A stretch of 61,974 nt of DNA from Gammaproteobacteria bacterium (GCA_030426545.1 JAUHYL010000017.1:1-61974); one strand, 5' to 3'. Positions 51,967 through 61,915 are shown, numbered from the stretch's first letter. Numbers and translations: made by a program. The notes: a model not told the origin generated them from the letters alone.

Positions 51967-54900
51967 CTACGGCGTACCGCACTGCGCTCCCTCGTAGAGG
52001 CCAACATTGTCCAGTTGCACATCGAGATCGCTTTGGGCGAAATCAAACGCGATCCGCGCCTGCAGGTCCGTTTGCGTCGCCTCGAACGTGAGTCGGTACT
52101 GCTCAAAGTCGGCGGTCAGCGCGGCCACCAGATGACCGCCGAGATTGATGTAGTCTCGCCGATTGGTATCGACAAAGGCAGACATCTCACGCGGGCCGTC
52201 TGCGCGCGCATCGAAGCAGAGCGAGTATTCCTGCCCCTGCACGACCATCACGGGATGACTCACCTGGGCATGTGAGGAATTCCCCGATGCGGTGCGCATG
52301 TCAATCTGCAGCACACCACCCACAGCGTCTATGCTGTTGGCGGCCGTGGTAATCGTGCTCCAGTCCAGGCTGAACGTGTTAAAGGCACCGTCCCCGTTTA
52401 TCAGGTTCCCCGCCCTGGGTGGCAGCGGCGCCTGTTCTGAGAAAAACATCATATCGTTGGTGACGCGGCCGCGCGGATTCTGCAGTTGCAGGAAGTACAC
52501 ACCGCCGGCTTCCAGTTCCTCGTGAAACTGCACGGTCAACAGTTCTCCATCACAGTCAGGTAGCACGCCAGACTCGCAACGAACTTCCCCCGGCACCCGC
52601 AAACCGTCGAGCAGAACGGCTGCACCGGGCTGTACATGCCGCCCCTGAAAACGGAGGCTGCCGCCCTCAGCCAGTTGCGGCAGCTCGACATTCTGCGTCT
52701 GCACCTCAAACGGGGATGTCAGCCAGATTCCCGGCTGCGGTGTATCTGCCTGCGCACCCTCCCCCATGCGGCCAGTGAACGTCGCCACCAGCCTGCCATT
52801 GGCCGCAGCGCCCAGCAGCTGCCCGCGGCTCATGGGAGCGATCCGGGCGTTGCGGTCCACGTACTGGCCCTCTACATAGTCCAGTCCAATACCCCGGGGA
52901 ACGCCCTCCTCCCACCATACTCCCTCGCCCTGCAGTTCAATAGCTTCCGCTGCAGCCGCTTGTTCCAACGCATCAAGCAGTGTCGCGGCCTGCGCCGAGC
53001 CTGCTGTCAGGCTGCTGAGGGTCAACTGTCGACCAAAGGCGCCATGGAACCCTGTGCTGCCCTGCAGCACCATCTCCCATATGCCATCGGTGGATCCACC
53101 CAGCGTCCAGATGTCCTTTTCCGGCAAGCTGTCGTCGATGCCGACCAGGCTGAACAGGTCTGCGGTGTTCGCGCGGCCCTGGGGCAGGATCATCCAGCGA
53201 TCGTAGGCGCCGCGCCACGTCGGCGGATCCATGCCGGTACCGCCCGTATTGGTGCTCACAAGGAAAGGATTCTTGTGACAGTTACCGCAGGTTCTGCCGC
53301 CGGTGCTGCGGCTGCCCGCCGTATTGGTGTGTTCAAAGCTGAACTCGAAGAATCCGTCGCGACCATCCTCGTCGATTACGTTATCAATCGGGCGCCGCTG
53401 TGACGGGGGATAAGGAATCTTGAGTAAGAAATGCGCCATGGCGTCGCGTTCTGCAGCGTCCAGCGCACCGGGCTTGCCCTCATTGTTGAGCGGGCAATCG
53501 GACTGGTCACACATGGTTGACCCCATGCCGCCGTCCACCAGCACCCGCGTGCAACTTTCGGGTACAGCGAGATCACAGTTCGGTTCGACCGGGGTATTAA
53601 TCGACGCGGTGTTCCTGCCGCCGTAGGGGTCACCGGGTATGCCGTCCCAGTGGTAGGGCGCGGTATCCTGCAGGCCGCGCACTGGCATGGTCAGGCGCGG
53701 AGGGATTTGCGTACACCCGGGTACATCGCAGATCGGCGTGTCCAGAATCCACAACAACTGGTCGGTATGCCCGTCCGGGTGGCAGCTCTCGCAGGAGAAG
53801 GTTTCAGACGTGGAGCCGGCCGCATTGTTGAATGCCTTGCGGCCCGCTTTGACCAGCGCTGGCGTTGGATCCGCAAGTACAATGCTGTCCAGCACCAGCG
53901 GCGCCGTTGCATTGGTGAGGTCCAGCAAGTCCACCGTGTTATCCGCCACGTTCAGCACCCAGCCCTGCAGAGTTGCGCCGGGGCCGTTCCGCAAGGCAAT
54001 ACCACGTGGCACAGCCCCGACATCAACGCGTCCCAGTACCTCGCCACTGTCCGGGTTCATCGTGAACACGCGGTTGGAACTGGCCGCGGTGGCCACGATA
54101 AGACTGTCATCACGGGTTATCGCAATCCCAAAGGGCGTCGCCAGCGCCGCCCCGGGTGCAGGGTGTTGCGGGGGCAGCGGCTCCAGGTCGAATCGCAGCG
54201 GCGCCGCACAGTCCGCCGCACAGTCGATCCGCGTCACCTGGTTGAGGAAAGCGCGGTTCCCCATCTCCGGCAAGCCATGCTTCTGCGTGCCTGCACGTCC
54301 GTTCACATCGTTGCGCGCATCGGTCTGGGTCACGAAGACGCTGCCTTTGCTGTCTACCGCCAGCCCATACAACAATGTGCCCACACCATTAACCGTTTGC
54401 TGCAGGCTATCGGTACGCGTATCGAAGACAAACAGGTCGCGATCAGGCAGCGCCGGGTTGACTACGATGTCCGCGTCATACCCCAGCGACAGGATGTTGT
54501 TGCTCAGTACCACATGGGTGAGCATGTCGAAGGTACAGACGTCACCGTCGATCTTGTGCGGCAGACAACCGGAAATCTGCGTCTGGTTGTTTGATTCAAA
54601 CGACACCACGAAAAGCCTTTCGCCACGCACGGCGATGGCCCGCGGATCCTGTGCCTGTACCGGCAGGCGGCCCAGCACCGAATAGTTGCGCGCATCTATC
54701 GCGACGATTTCATTGTCCGGCCCCAGCGCAACATAGGCCTTGTTTCTGCCGGCAAAGGCAATGCCCGTCGGCTCATCAAAATCGGTGACCAGACCACCGT
54801 TCTCGAACGCCTGGACGGTCGCGATGACCTGGTGCAGCGTGGGACTGCGCGGATCGATGTCGATCACGCTGATCGAGTCCGAGACGTGATTGGATACCCA

Positions 54901-55482
54901 CAGTTCCGTGTCGCCAGGCCGCACGGCCAGTGCCACGGGATCGATACCGACATTGATACGGGCGACAACCGCCCTGGTAGTGGGGTCGATAACATCAACC
55001 GTGTCTGACGGTGTATTGGTGGCATAAACGAAATAGCCGCTGCTCACGATGGGATTGACGTGGGGGCTGAGGAACATTGGGTGGCCCACGTTTTCGCTGG
55101 CAGGAACACTCAAGCCCAGAGGCAGCGGCTCAAACACCGGCCGCAGAAAGTACTCGCTGTCAGATGCCAGCAGGGCCAACACATCGGCATTGCCCGCATA
55201 GGGCGTGGTGTCCAGCGGCCCGCAGGGTCTCGCCAGACCACCGCAAATCCCCGCGGCGACTTTGGCCCAGCCTGTAAATACGTAACCGGGGGCCGGGATG
55301 GCTTCAAACGTCTCATTGAAGGTGGCGTCGCTGACATCCACTTCACAACGACTATTGGCACCGCAGCTATAGGTGCCGGAAAGGCTGTGGACACTCCCGT
55401 TTGGAGGCACCTCAATGATGATTTTGCAGGCGCCAAGTAGTAGCGCGAGAAGTGGAACGAGTGTAGAACGCAGATTATTCAT
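51967..55482 (-). CDS. Large surface lipoprotein: beta-propeller, two haem motifs, CBM-like tail
   Basis: The 1171-residue protein begins with a lipobox (LLALLLGAC, Cys19), then an InlB/Listeria-type repeat (SGTYSCGANSRCEVDVSDATF...FTGW, residues 35-75), a YVTN-like beta-propeller (SDTVDVIDPTTRAVVARINVG, residues about 155-540), two c-type haem motifs CESCH (Cys564) and CGNCH (Cys732), and a C-terminal carbohydrate-binding-module-like region (about 1010-1165). A similar two-haem core occurs in di-haem cytochromes and peroxidase-like proteins. It sits alone on its strand between a flavoenzyme and a decayed region. It is probably an outer-membrane electron-transfer or binding lipoprotein; role unknown. 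Confidence 0.8.
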   Translation of the reverse strand: MNNLRSTLVPLLALLLGACKIIIEVPPNGSVHSLSGTYSCGANSRCEVDVSDATFNETFEAIPAPGYVFTGWAKVAAGICGGLARPCGPLDTTPYAGNADVLALLASDSEYFLRPVFEPLPLGLSVPASENVGHPMFLSPHVNPIVSSGYFVYATNTPSDTVDVIDPTTRAVVARINVGIDPVALAVRPGDTELWVSNHVSDSISVIDIDPRSPTLHQVIATVQAFENGGLVTDFDEPTGIAFAGRNKAYVALGPDNEIVAIDARNYSVLGRLPVQAQDPRAIAVRGERLFVVSFESNNQTQISGCLPHKIDGDVCTFDMLTHVVLSNNILSLGYDADIVVNPALPDRDLFVFDTRTDSLQQTVNGVGTLLYGLAVDSKGSVFVTQTDARNDVNGRAGTQKHGLPEMGNRAFLNQVTRIDCAADCAAPLRFDLEPLPPQHPAPGAALATPFGIAITRDDSLIVATAASSNRVFTMNPDSGEVLGRVDVGAVPRGIALRNGPGATLQGWVLNVADNTVDLLDLTNATAPLVLDSIVLADPTPALVKAGRKAFNNAAGSTSETFSCESCHPDGHTDQLLWILDTPICDVPGCTQIPPRLTMPVRGLQDTAPYHWDGIPGDPYGGRNTASINTPVEPNCDLAVPESCTRVLVDGGMGSTMCDQSDCPLNNEGKPGALDAAERDAMAHFLLKIPYPPSQRRPIDNVIDEDGRDGFFEFSFEHTNTAGSRSTGGRTCGNCHKNPFLVSTNTGGTGMDPPTWRGAYDRWMILPQGRANTADLFSLVGIDDSLPEKDIWTLGGSTDGIWEMVLQGSTGFHGAFGRQLTLSSLTAGSAQAATLLDALEQAAAAEAIELQGEGVWWEEGVPRGIGLDYVEGQYVDRNARIAPMSRGQLLGAAANGRLVATFTGRMGEGAQADTPQPGIWLTSPFEVQTQNVELPQLAEGGSLRFQGRHVQPGAAVLLDGLRVPGEVRCESGVLPDCDGELLTVQFHEELEAGGVYFLQLQNPRGRVTNDMMFFSEQAPLPPRAGNLINGDGAFNTFSLDWSTITTAANSIDAVGGVLQIDMRTASGNSSHAQVSHPVMVVQGQEYSLCFDARADGPREMSAFVDTNRRDYINLGGHLVAALTADFEQYRLTFEATQTDLQARIAFDFAQSDLDVQLDNVGLYEGAQCGTP

Positions 55483-55559
55483 GGGCGGTATATGCTTGCA
55501 GGCGAGCCAGAAGTCCCGCCTTTTATCGGGTTTTGTGGGGCGCTATCACTATGCATAAT

Positions 55560-55979
55560 AGCAAAGCAAAGAAATATTGCCCGGTTAGGGGAGCTCTCCT
55601 TCCGCGTCGAGGCCGAAATGCGACCCAACCTGCGGCGTGGGCGCTGCCTTCGTCGGTACCGTCACGATCGACGGCATAGAATGGGCGCAGTCCGGAAGGT
55701 GACGTTGACTATGACGAAACCGATTCCGCCCGGGTGCTTGCCTTCATCGACGACGGATGGAGTAACTTGATCAACCTGTTTGGCCAGGGGTACATCGTAG
55801 ATGGGTACTTATGGGGCGACATTTGGCGGAATATCGGTGAACTGGATGAAGAACAGTTCGACTTCGGTCGTGCTACCGCCTCAAACAACACCTGCGAATC
55901 GATGATTAGCGTGAGGGCAGAAGGCAACCTCGGCGGCTCCTATACGGAAACTGGCGCCTGGTTCTATCGTCCCCAGTGA
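55560..55979 (+). pseudogene. Decayed coding region with frameshifts
   Basis: Protein-like stretches appear in successive frames: LGELSFRVEAEMRPN, then DPTCGVGAAFVGTVTIDGIEWAQSG, then EGDVDYDETDSARVLAFIDDGWSNLINLF and on to TGAWFYRPQ with a stop at 55977. The last frame (81 residues from GTG 55734) is the longest. No start or ribosome-binding site fits any of the frames together. This looks like an ORF broken by two frameshifts rather than selenocysteine readthrough, since several stops fall between frames. Family not recognised. Confidence 0.4.
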
Positions 55980-56076
55980 TCCCAGCACAGCCGGCGTATT
56001 CAGAACGCAGCCGCAAGAACGCACGCCGGCGGTGTGATAACTTGATCGCCGAGGGATAGTAACTGCGGGGAACGCG

Positions 56077-56358
56077 ATGAAAACCACCGTCACGCATGAT
56101 GCAACAGCGCAACGGTATGCCGTCGATTTCGGTGACGGCAACATTGCCTGGGTGGACTACAGCCATCGTGGGAACGGCGTTATTGCGCTTGAACACTCCG
56201 AAGTACCGCTGACATTGCGCGGTAGGGGATACGGCGCTGCGATGATGAACCAGGTATTGGCAATGATCGATTCTGAGGGTCTGAAAGTCGTCCCCATTTG
56301 TGGTTACACACGTCACTATCTGGAAGCGAACGAACAGTGGCGACACCTGGTAAGTTAG
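56077..56358 (+). CDS. Small GNAT-family N-acetyltransferase
   Basis: The 93-residue protein resembles the NATD1/YjdJ-type single-domain GNATs: HSEVPLTLRGRGYGAAMMNQVLAMIDSEG, with the acetyl-CoA loop (RGRGYG) and the PICGYTRHYLEAN segment. These proteins are about 90-100 residues, much shorter than typical GNATs, and this length agrees. They may acylate small amines or act as regulators. It starts 97 bp after the decayed region, with GGGGAA upstream. Cytoplasmic. Substrate unknown. Confidence 0.85.
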   Translation: MKTTVTHDATAQRYAVDFGDGNIAWVDYSHRGNGVIALEHSEVPLTLRGRGYGAAMMNQVLAMIDSEGLKVVPICGYTRHYLEANEQWRHLVS

Positions 56359-56462
56359 TACCAGGCCCTAATCCATTTGCCGCCCGGGAAAAATCCGCGT
56401 GGCCGAACGCATGATCTGATCTATACTTCGCGCATTCCTTTCATTCCAACTACCATTTTCTG

Positions 56463-58031
56463 ATGTCGACATTTTTGCTGCGCATTTTACCACTTCCAAT
56501 TTCGCTCATGCTTGGCGCATGTGGCGGTGGAGGCGGATCGGACGAATCGCAAACGCCTAACAATCCCGGTGGCGGCCAGGCGGCGGCCTGCTTTGATTCC
56601 TACAGCGCAAGTGATCCCGGCGCGGAGCCTTACCGCACAAACCGGGGTCAGGTTATCTATACTGAAAACAGACAAGGCTCAGTCAGCAGTCTTGACCTGG
56701 CCAGCTTGCAAACCGGGCTGATTACCAATGAAGCGGAGGGCTCTCGTCCATCGTCCGCCAGTCCATCAAATAGCGGAGACTACATTGCCTACGTGCGTGG
56801 CGGTACTACTGGCGCTTCTATAGCGTCTCTTGTTGTCGAAGATGTACGAACAGGTGCCACCACCGATGTATTTACCGCGCCTGGATTCACTCTGGGCGTG
56901 GTTGATTGGTCACCCGCAGATGGTGGCTTCAGCACTTACACGGGCCTTGTTCAGGTATTGGCCTACGGAGATCCCTTCGGAAACATTGAACTGGAATCCC
57001 TTTTCATGGGTGCTCCCTCCGTCACCTGGGCCCGCGATGAAAGTCGTTTGGCAATCTCGGGCCAGGAGACTGTGGCGGTATTCACGACCACGCCGCTCGA
57101 AAAAACCTACGAACTGTCTGTCGATGAGCTTCCAAACAACACTGATAACATTGAAGCAGTCAGTTTATCGCCCGATGGGAACCACCTGTTGGTGCGTACT
57201 TCAGTGGTTTTTGCGAACAGGGGACTTAACGATTACGTTCTGGTAAATCTCGCAACGGGGCAACAGAACCTCCTTCTTAGCGCGGTTAACGGGTCAGGCG
57301 GCATCCCGGATTTCGCCTGGTCGCCCACGGGACAATATCTTGCCCTGGCGGTGGGAGAAGGGGAAAGGTCCGTGCTCTATATGTACTCCCTGCAACAGGC
57401 AACGCTTCGGGAGGTATCCAGAACCGGCGAACAGAGAATCGATATGTTGTGGGCTCCGGGCGCAGATAGGCTTTTGTTTGTGCAATGGGAACCCGATCAG
57501 GTTCGCAATTTGATGCTACTTGATGATCCCAACGCCACAACGACCAGGCACATTGATACTGGGAAGGACATTCCTAACATGGCCTGGTCCCCGAACTCTC
57601 GTTACTTCGCATACCTCGCAGAACGAGAGGAATTCGCCAGAGAGCTGATGACTGGCGATGCCCTCGCGGACTGTACCATCAAGATTGCCGATATACGGGC
57701 GCACGTACCCACACTCGGCTGGTCACCCTGGTCACCCAGCGGACAGTTCCTACTCTTCCCTCTCATCAACACTGAAAGTTACGCGGTAGGACGCCCGGAC
57801 GGCACGGAAACTCTGTCATTGGTCGACCTGATTTTCAATTCCGATGACTTCGACTCTATAGACGTTCGTTGGACCTCGGAGTCTGATACGCTCTTTTTCG
57901 TGCGGCGAATGGGAGCAGCTGCCGGACACAGCATTCACTTTGTTGAAATTGACAGCCTTTCCACCTACCACATTGACCTTGCAAGTTCTTATGGCAGCGA
58001 AAGCGTTTGGTTCAGGTCTGCGCTGGAGTAA
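56463..58031 (+). CDS. TolB-like beta-propeller lipoprotein
   Basis: The 522-residue protein has a lipobox LMLGAC (Cys20) followed by a Gly-rich stretch GGGGGSDES and a flexible linker. The rest contains repeated TolB/WD40-like blades, including SPDGNHLLVR, WSPTGQYLALAVGEG, WAPGADRLLFVQW, WSPNSRYFAYLAE and WSPWSPSGQFLLFPL. TolB-type propellers mediate protein-protein contacts at the outer membrane. It is an isolated gene and its AT content is higher than that of its neighbours, perhaps acquired. No partner is identifiable. Confidence 0.8.
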   Translation: MSTFLLRILPLPISLMLGACGGGGGSDESQTPNNPGGGQAAACFDSYSASDPGAEPYRTNRGQVIYTENRQGSVSSLDLASLQTGLITNEAEGSRPSSASPSNSGDYIAYVRGGTTGASIASLVVEDVRTGATTDVFTAPGFTLGVVDWSPADGGFSTYTGLVQVLAYGDPFGNIELESLFMGAPSVTWARDESRLAISGQETVAVFTTTPLEKTYELSVDELPNNTDNIEAVSLSPDGNHLLVRTSVVFANRGLNDYVLVNLATGQQNLLLSAVNGSGGIPDFAWSPTGQYLALAVGEGERSVLYMYSLQQATLREVSRTGEQRIDMLWAPGADRLLFVQWEPDQVRNLMLLDDPNATTTRHIDTGKDIPNMAWSPNSRYFAYLAEREEFARELMTGDALADCTIKIADIRAHVPTLGWSPWSPSGQFLLFPLINTESYAVGRPDGTETLSLVDLIFNSDDFDSIDVRWTSESDTLFFVRRMGAAAGHSIHFVEIDSLSTYHIDLASSYGSESVWFRSALE

Positions 58032-58170
58032 ATCCATGGCATTAAGTCGCTAAACGGACCTGAGCCAACTGTTACTTCTTTGGTGCAGCGGAGTGACGAA
58101 CCGCGTCAGCACTTTCAATACAGTTACCACGGTAATAAGCTTGCTTAATCATACAGACGGCCGCTGGCAC

Positions 58171-59574
58171 TCATTCTGATTCCGGTTCGGATTTGAGCAA
58201 ATCCACCGTCACGGTACCGCTCACATGAGCGCCCATACTGTTTTCCCCTACCACCGCAAGATCAACGACGTGCTTGCCATCAGCCGCTCGCTTTGCAATG
58301 ACATCACCGCGCATCACCATCTTGTCACCCGGATAGTTAGGGGCGCCCAGGCGTATTTTTACTGCAGTGAGTATTGCTTCAGGGCCAGCCCAGTCGGTCA
58401 CGTAGCGTCCGACCAGCCCATTGGAGGTCAGTATGTTCATAAAAATGTCTGGCGAGCCCAATTCCTGAGCGCGATCTTTATCGTGATGAACATCCTGATA
58501 GTCACGCGACGCTATCGCCGTCGATACAATCATTAAGGTGGTTATATCAATCTCCAGTGCTGGCAGCTGATCGCCCACGGCCACCTCGGCGAAAAAAACG
58601 CCGTCATTTTCCTGTGTTGCCATGGTCATGCCCTGACCCGCCTTCCTGAACATTGGTACGTTCAGTGCCATATCACACTGAATAGCCTCCAGTTGCAGTG
58701 GCGCACCCTTTTCCAGTTCGTTTTGCTCACTATCGACAAGCCCGGCGAGCAGTTGAATACCTTCTTCCAACTCCACCAGGGCTACGGTCCTGACATGCTC
58801 GAATAACGGCACAAGCGGCTGATGCATAGTTACGTAATTACAAAGCGTTGCCCTGCCTGACGCCTCTACCGTATCGTGCTCCAGCGAACGGCATTTGGGA
58901 CATGCAGGAGAAGTCGGATGCCGTAACGCCTTACACGACAGGCACCGCTGGATCAGCAAGCTATTGTCTTCATGCAGTCCCTGCCAGAAAAAATCGATGT
59001 CGCGTGTCATTCCAGGGTGGTCGGGCGGCGGGCTTTTCGGCGCAAGCTCGGCGGGCTTATAGCACAGGATTGTGAAGCGCATTTCGGCGACCGTTTCGCC
59101 TTCCTCGGTAAAATACTCGGACAACTGTGTCAAAAAGAAGCCGGTTCCCAAGCCGGTCTTTTTCTCGTCTGATATCGATTCCAACCGCGACTTATGGTGC
59201 AGCCTTTCACCCGGTCTGACATAGCGCAAATAAACCTGCTCGCAATTAGTGGCCACTACCGCACCATAGCCGGCGTCGGCAATGGCAGTGGACGCACTGC
59301 CCAAGGGGTCTGTCGCGGAGGTTCCCGGTGCCGGACCCTGCAGTCCCTTCATGGTCCAGGCCTGCAGCATTGTCGGTGGCGCCACCAGGCCTCCATGGCG
59401 AGTATTGCTGGCGAACGCCGCATCTGTATAGATGGGATTGTGGTCGCCCATCGCCTGGGCCCAGTGCCGTATCATCGGAGCGTTCACTTCATCCCAACTC
59501 GTTGTGAGACCTTCCTCACCCTTGTCGAGACAAGCTTGCAATACTGCGGACAAGTCCGACTTCGCGTTATGCAT
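58171..59574 (-). CDS. MaoC-like / DUF35 / MaoC fused hydratase (ChsH2-ChsH1-like)
   Basis: The 467-residue form starts MHNAKSDLSAVLQACL, preceded by AGGGA; the longer frame is implausible. It has an N-terminal MaoC-like hot-dog domain (about 10-165), a DUF35 zinc-ribbon/OB-fold (CLSCKALRHPTSPACPKC, about 185-310), and a C-terminal MaoC domain beginning MATQENDGVFFAEVAVGD, containing SRDYQDVHHDKDRAQE with catalytic-type Asp and His. The arrangement equals ChsH2 fused to ChsH1, the enoyl-CoA hydratase pair of steroid side-chain degradation, which usually works with an Ltp2-type aldolase. No Ltp2 or steroid-ring genes occur in the window. It is divergent from the molybdopterin gene. Confidence 0.87.
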   Translation of the reverse strand: MHNAKSDLSAVLQACLDKGEEGLTTSWDEVNAPMIRHWAQAMGDHNPIYTDAAFASNTRHGGLVAPPTMLQAWTMKGLQGPAPGTSATDPLGSASTAIADAGYGAVVATNCEQVYLRYVRPGERLHHKSRLESISDEKKTGLGTGFFLTQLSEYFTEEGETVAEMRFTILCYKPAELAPKSPPPDHPGMTRDIDFFWQGLHEDNSLLIQRCLSCKALRHPTSPACPKCRSLEHDTVEASGRATLCNYVTMHQPLVPLFEHVRTVALVELEEGIQLLAGLVDSEQNELEKGAPLQLEAIQCDMALNVPMFRKAGQGMTMATQENDGVFFAEVAVGDQLPALEIDITTLMIVSTAIASRDYQDVHHDKDRAQELGSPDIFMNILTSNGLVGRYVTDWAGPEAILTAVKIRLGAPNYPGDKMVMRGDVIAKRAADGKHVVDLAVVGENSMGAHVSGTVTVDLLKSEPESE

Positions 59575-59815
59575 TTGGTATTCCCTGTCACCGCTGGTAT
59601 CACGAAAGATAGCGTTGAATTGAGCGACAAAAAAGCACATTTTTGCCTGAACACTCTGTTCATGCTGAAATGTGGCTGTTTCAGAAAGAGCCCGTATACT
59701 GAGCAGTAAGAACAACTTTCTGCGAACAACGGTCAGTATTACGCACCGCCCCCTCCGGTGCGTTTAATGTCTGCGCGCTGGAGCAGTTTCCCGCAATTCT
59801 AGAGAGAGAATAATA

Positions 59816-61915
59816 GTGCCAGTACAGAAGACTTTCTGCTCGATATGTTCGGCTTTCTGTGGCTTCGAGGCCGAGGTGGAGAACAACGTCGTCACCGCGT
59901 TTCATCCCGATCGCGACCACACGATGAGTCGCGGCTTCAGTTGCAGCAAGGGCCGCAACTTCCATCGCCTGCTCACCAGCGATAGTCGCGAGTCCCGCTG
60001 CCTGCGCAGAACACCTGACGGACTGGAACCGGCAGAACCGGAGCCGGTGCTGAACGAGATCGCAGATAAATTGCGCCGCATCGTGGACGAACACGGCGCG
60101 GAGTCGGTCGCTATCTATGCCGGCAACGGCGTTTCGTTCAAGGCGCTGGTGATGCCCGCCGTGCGCGCGTTTCTCAGGGGCCTGGGATCGCACCAACTCT
60201 ACACCGCGCTGACAATCGACCAGCCTGCCAAGGTGATCAGCACGGTGCGGCACGGTATCTGGGTAGCGGGCGGGCACAGTTTCGAAAGCGCGAACGTGCT
60301 GATGTTGTTTGGCAACAACCCGTTTGTGTCCGGGCTCAACGGTGCCGGCTGTATACCGGGCTGGCAGCCCGGGGCGGTGAAACGGGCGCGCCAGCGGGGG
60401 CTGAAGTTGATCGTGGTAGATCCAAGAGAGACGGAGACAGCGCAGCAGGCCGACCTGCACCTCGCCATCAAGCCGGGCACCGATGCCTTCCTGCTGTCGG
60501 GCATGATTAACCACATCCTGCAAAACGACCTGCATGACCGCGAATTCTGTCAGCGTTACGCCGATGGCCTGGACGAGCTCGCAGCCCAGGTGGCACCCTA
60601 CGACCTGGACACCACGGCGACCCTCACAGGACTGGATGCGGACCTGATCCGCACGGCTACCGAGCTTTTCGTCAGCCAGCAGCGCGGCACGGTGAACAGC
60701 GCTACGGGCCCCGATATGGCACCCCACGGCAACCTGACAGAGCACTTGATCAACAGCCTCAATACGCTGTGCGGTCGTCGTAACCGTGCAGGTGACAAGG
60801 TCAGTGTCAGTTTGCTGACCCCGGACGTGGCGCCGATGGAAGCCGTGCTGCCCACTGAATTTCTGCCCGAGCCATTAAACCCCGCCGGCAATACCCGGCG
60901 TTCACGGGTCAGCAACGCGCAACAGGTGTTCGAGGAAATGCCCACGGGAACACTGGCCGAGGAAATACTCACACCGGGTAAGGGCCAGATACGGGCGTTG
61001 CTGGTTATCGGCGGCAATCCGGCCCTGTCCGTGCCGCAGAGAGAACAGATTGGGCGAGCGCTTGCCTCGCTGGAATTGCTTGTGTGCATGGACGGGCGCA
61101 TCACCGAGACTGCAGAACACGCGGACTTCTTCCTGCCCACCACCTATGGCCTGGAAAAAACCGATATGACGGTTTTCAACGATATGTTCTGGGGCTTTCC
61201 GTTTCACCAGGTAAGCCAGCCGCTGGTTACGCCGCCGGGTGACGCTGACGACGAGCAGCGCTACCTGATGGCACTCGCCCGCCGACTGGCCGTTCCCATG
61301 GCCTATCACGGCGTGGAAATCGACACCGCCAATCCGCCGGACGATCTGGAACTACTGAATTTGCAGTTTCCGCACGGAACTACCCGCGTGCCGGTCGCCG
61401 AAATTGCGGCCTCTCCGGGCGGCCGGTCATACCCTGAGTACGCCGAGGTGGAAGTGGTGCCCGGTATGGAAGGGTTTAACGCAAAGTTTCAATTTGTGCC
61501 CGAGGGTGTGCAGGAAGAGTTCCGGACACTTGCTGACGCGAAAGGAGAAACGACTGAGGGTGACTACCTGTTGATCTGTCGGCGCAATCCTCACGTGTAC
61601 AACACCATGTGTCACGAGTTGCCCCAGGCGCCCGCGGAGAACATCGCCTTCCTGCACCCGGAGGACCTGGCCAGCGAGGGCCTCGACCAGGGCGAGCGCA
61701 TAGTGGTCCGATCGGCGCATGGACAAATCGAGGTGACCGCTGGGGCCGACGACAAATTGCGGCGTGGCGTGTTGTCCATCAGCCATGGCTTCGGTGGCAA
61801 GAGTGGTGGCGCGTCAGTGAATGAACTACTCAGTACCGCCGACACCACCGATCGAGTGGCGAGGATTCCACGTATGAGCGCAGTGCCGGTGTCCGTCGGA
61901 AAAGCACAGGTTTGA
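59816..61915 (+). CDS. Molybdopterin oxidoreductase, 4Fe-4S, non-canonical Mo ligand
   Basis: The 699-residue protein begins with a 4Fe-4S motif (Cys8, Cys11, Cys15, Cys43; CSICSAFC) and continues with molybdopterin-binding domains: a middle domain (residues 60-480) and a C-terminal molydop-binding domain (LLICRRNPHVYNTMCHELPQ). No Sec is present: the frame has no internal TGA. In the region where formate dehydrogenase has its ligand Sec (ARVU), this protein reads AKVISTVRHG, with no Cys, Ser or Sec at that place, so ligand could be absent or different. Start GTG 59816. No Tat signal is visible, so cytoplasmic. Substrate unknown. It is the last gene in the window. Confidence 0.85.
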   Translation: MPVQKTFCSICSAFCGFEAEVENNVVTAFHPDRDHTMSRGFSCSKGRNFHRLLTSDSRESRCLRRTPDGLEPAEPEPVLNEIADKLRRIVDEHGAESVAIYAGNGVSFKALVMPAVRAFLRGLGSHQLYTALTIDQPAKVISTVRHGIWVAGGHSFESANVLMLFGNNPFVSGLNGAGCIPGWQPGAVKRARQRGLKLIVVDPRETETAQQADLHLAIKPGTDAFLLSGMINHILQNDLHDREFCQRYADGLDELAAQVAPYDLDTTATLTGLDADLIRTATELFVSQQRGTVNSATGPDMAPHGNLTEHLINSLNTLCGRRNRAGDKVSVSLLTPDVAPMEAVLPTEFLPEPLNPAGNTRRSRVSNAQQVFEEMPTGTLAEEILTPGKGQIRALLVIGGNPALSVPQREQIGRALASLELLVCMDGRITETAEHADFFLPTTYGLEKTDMTVFNDMFWGFPFHQVSQPLVTPPGDADDEQRYLMALARRLAVPMAYHGVEIDTANPPDDLELLNLQFPHGTTRVPVAEIAASPGGRSYPEYAEVEVVPGMEGFNAKFQFVPEGVQEEFRTLADAKGETTEGDYLLICRRNPHVYNTMCHELPQAPAENIAFLHPEDLASEGLDQGERIVVRSAHGQIEVTAGADDKLRRGVLSISHGFGGKSGGASVNELLSTADTTDRVARIPRMSAVPVSVGKAQV

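Noticed and set aside
55560-55979. Selenocysteine readthrough or programmed frameshift gene
   Set aside because: Several stop codons of different kinds lie between frames, so one TGA readthrough cannot join them; decay or sequence error is simpler.
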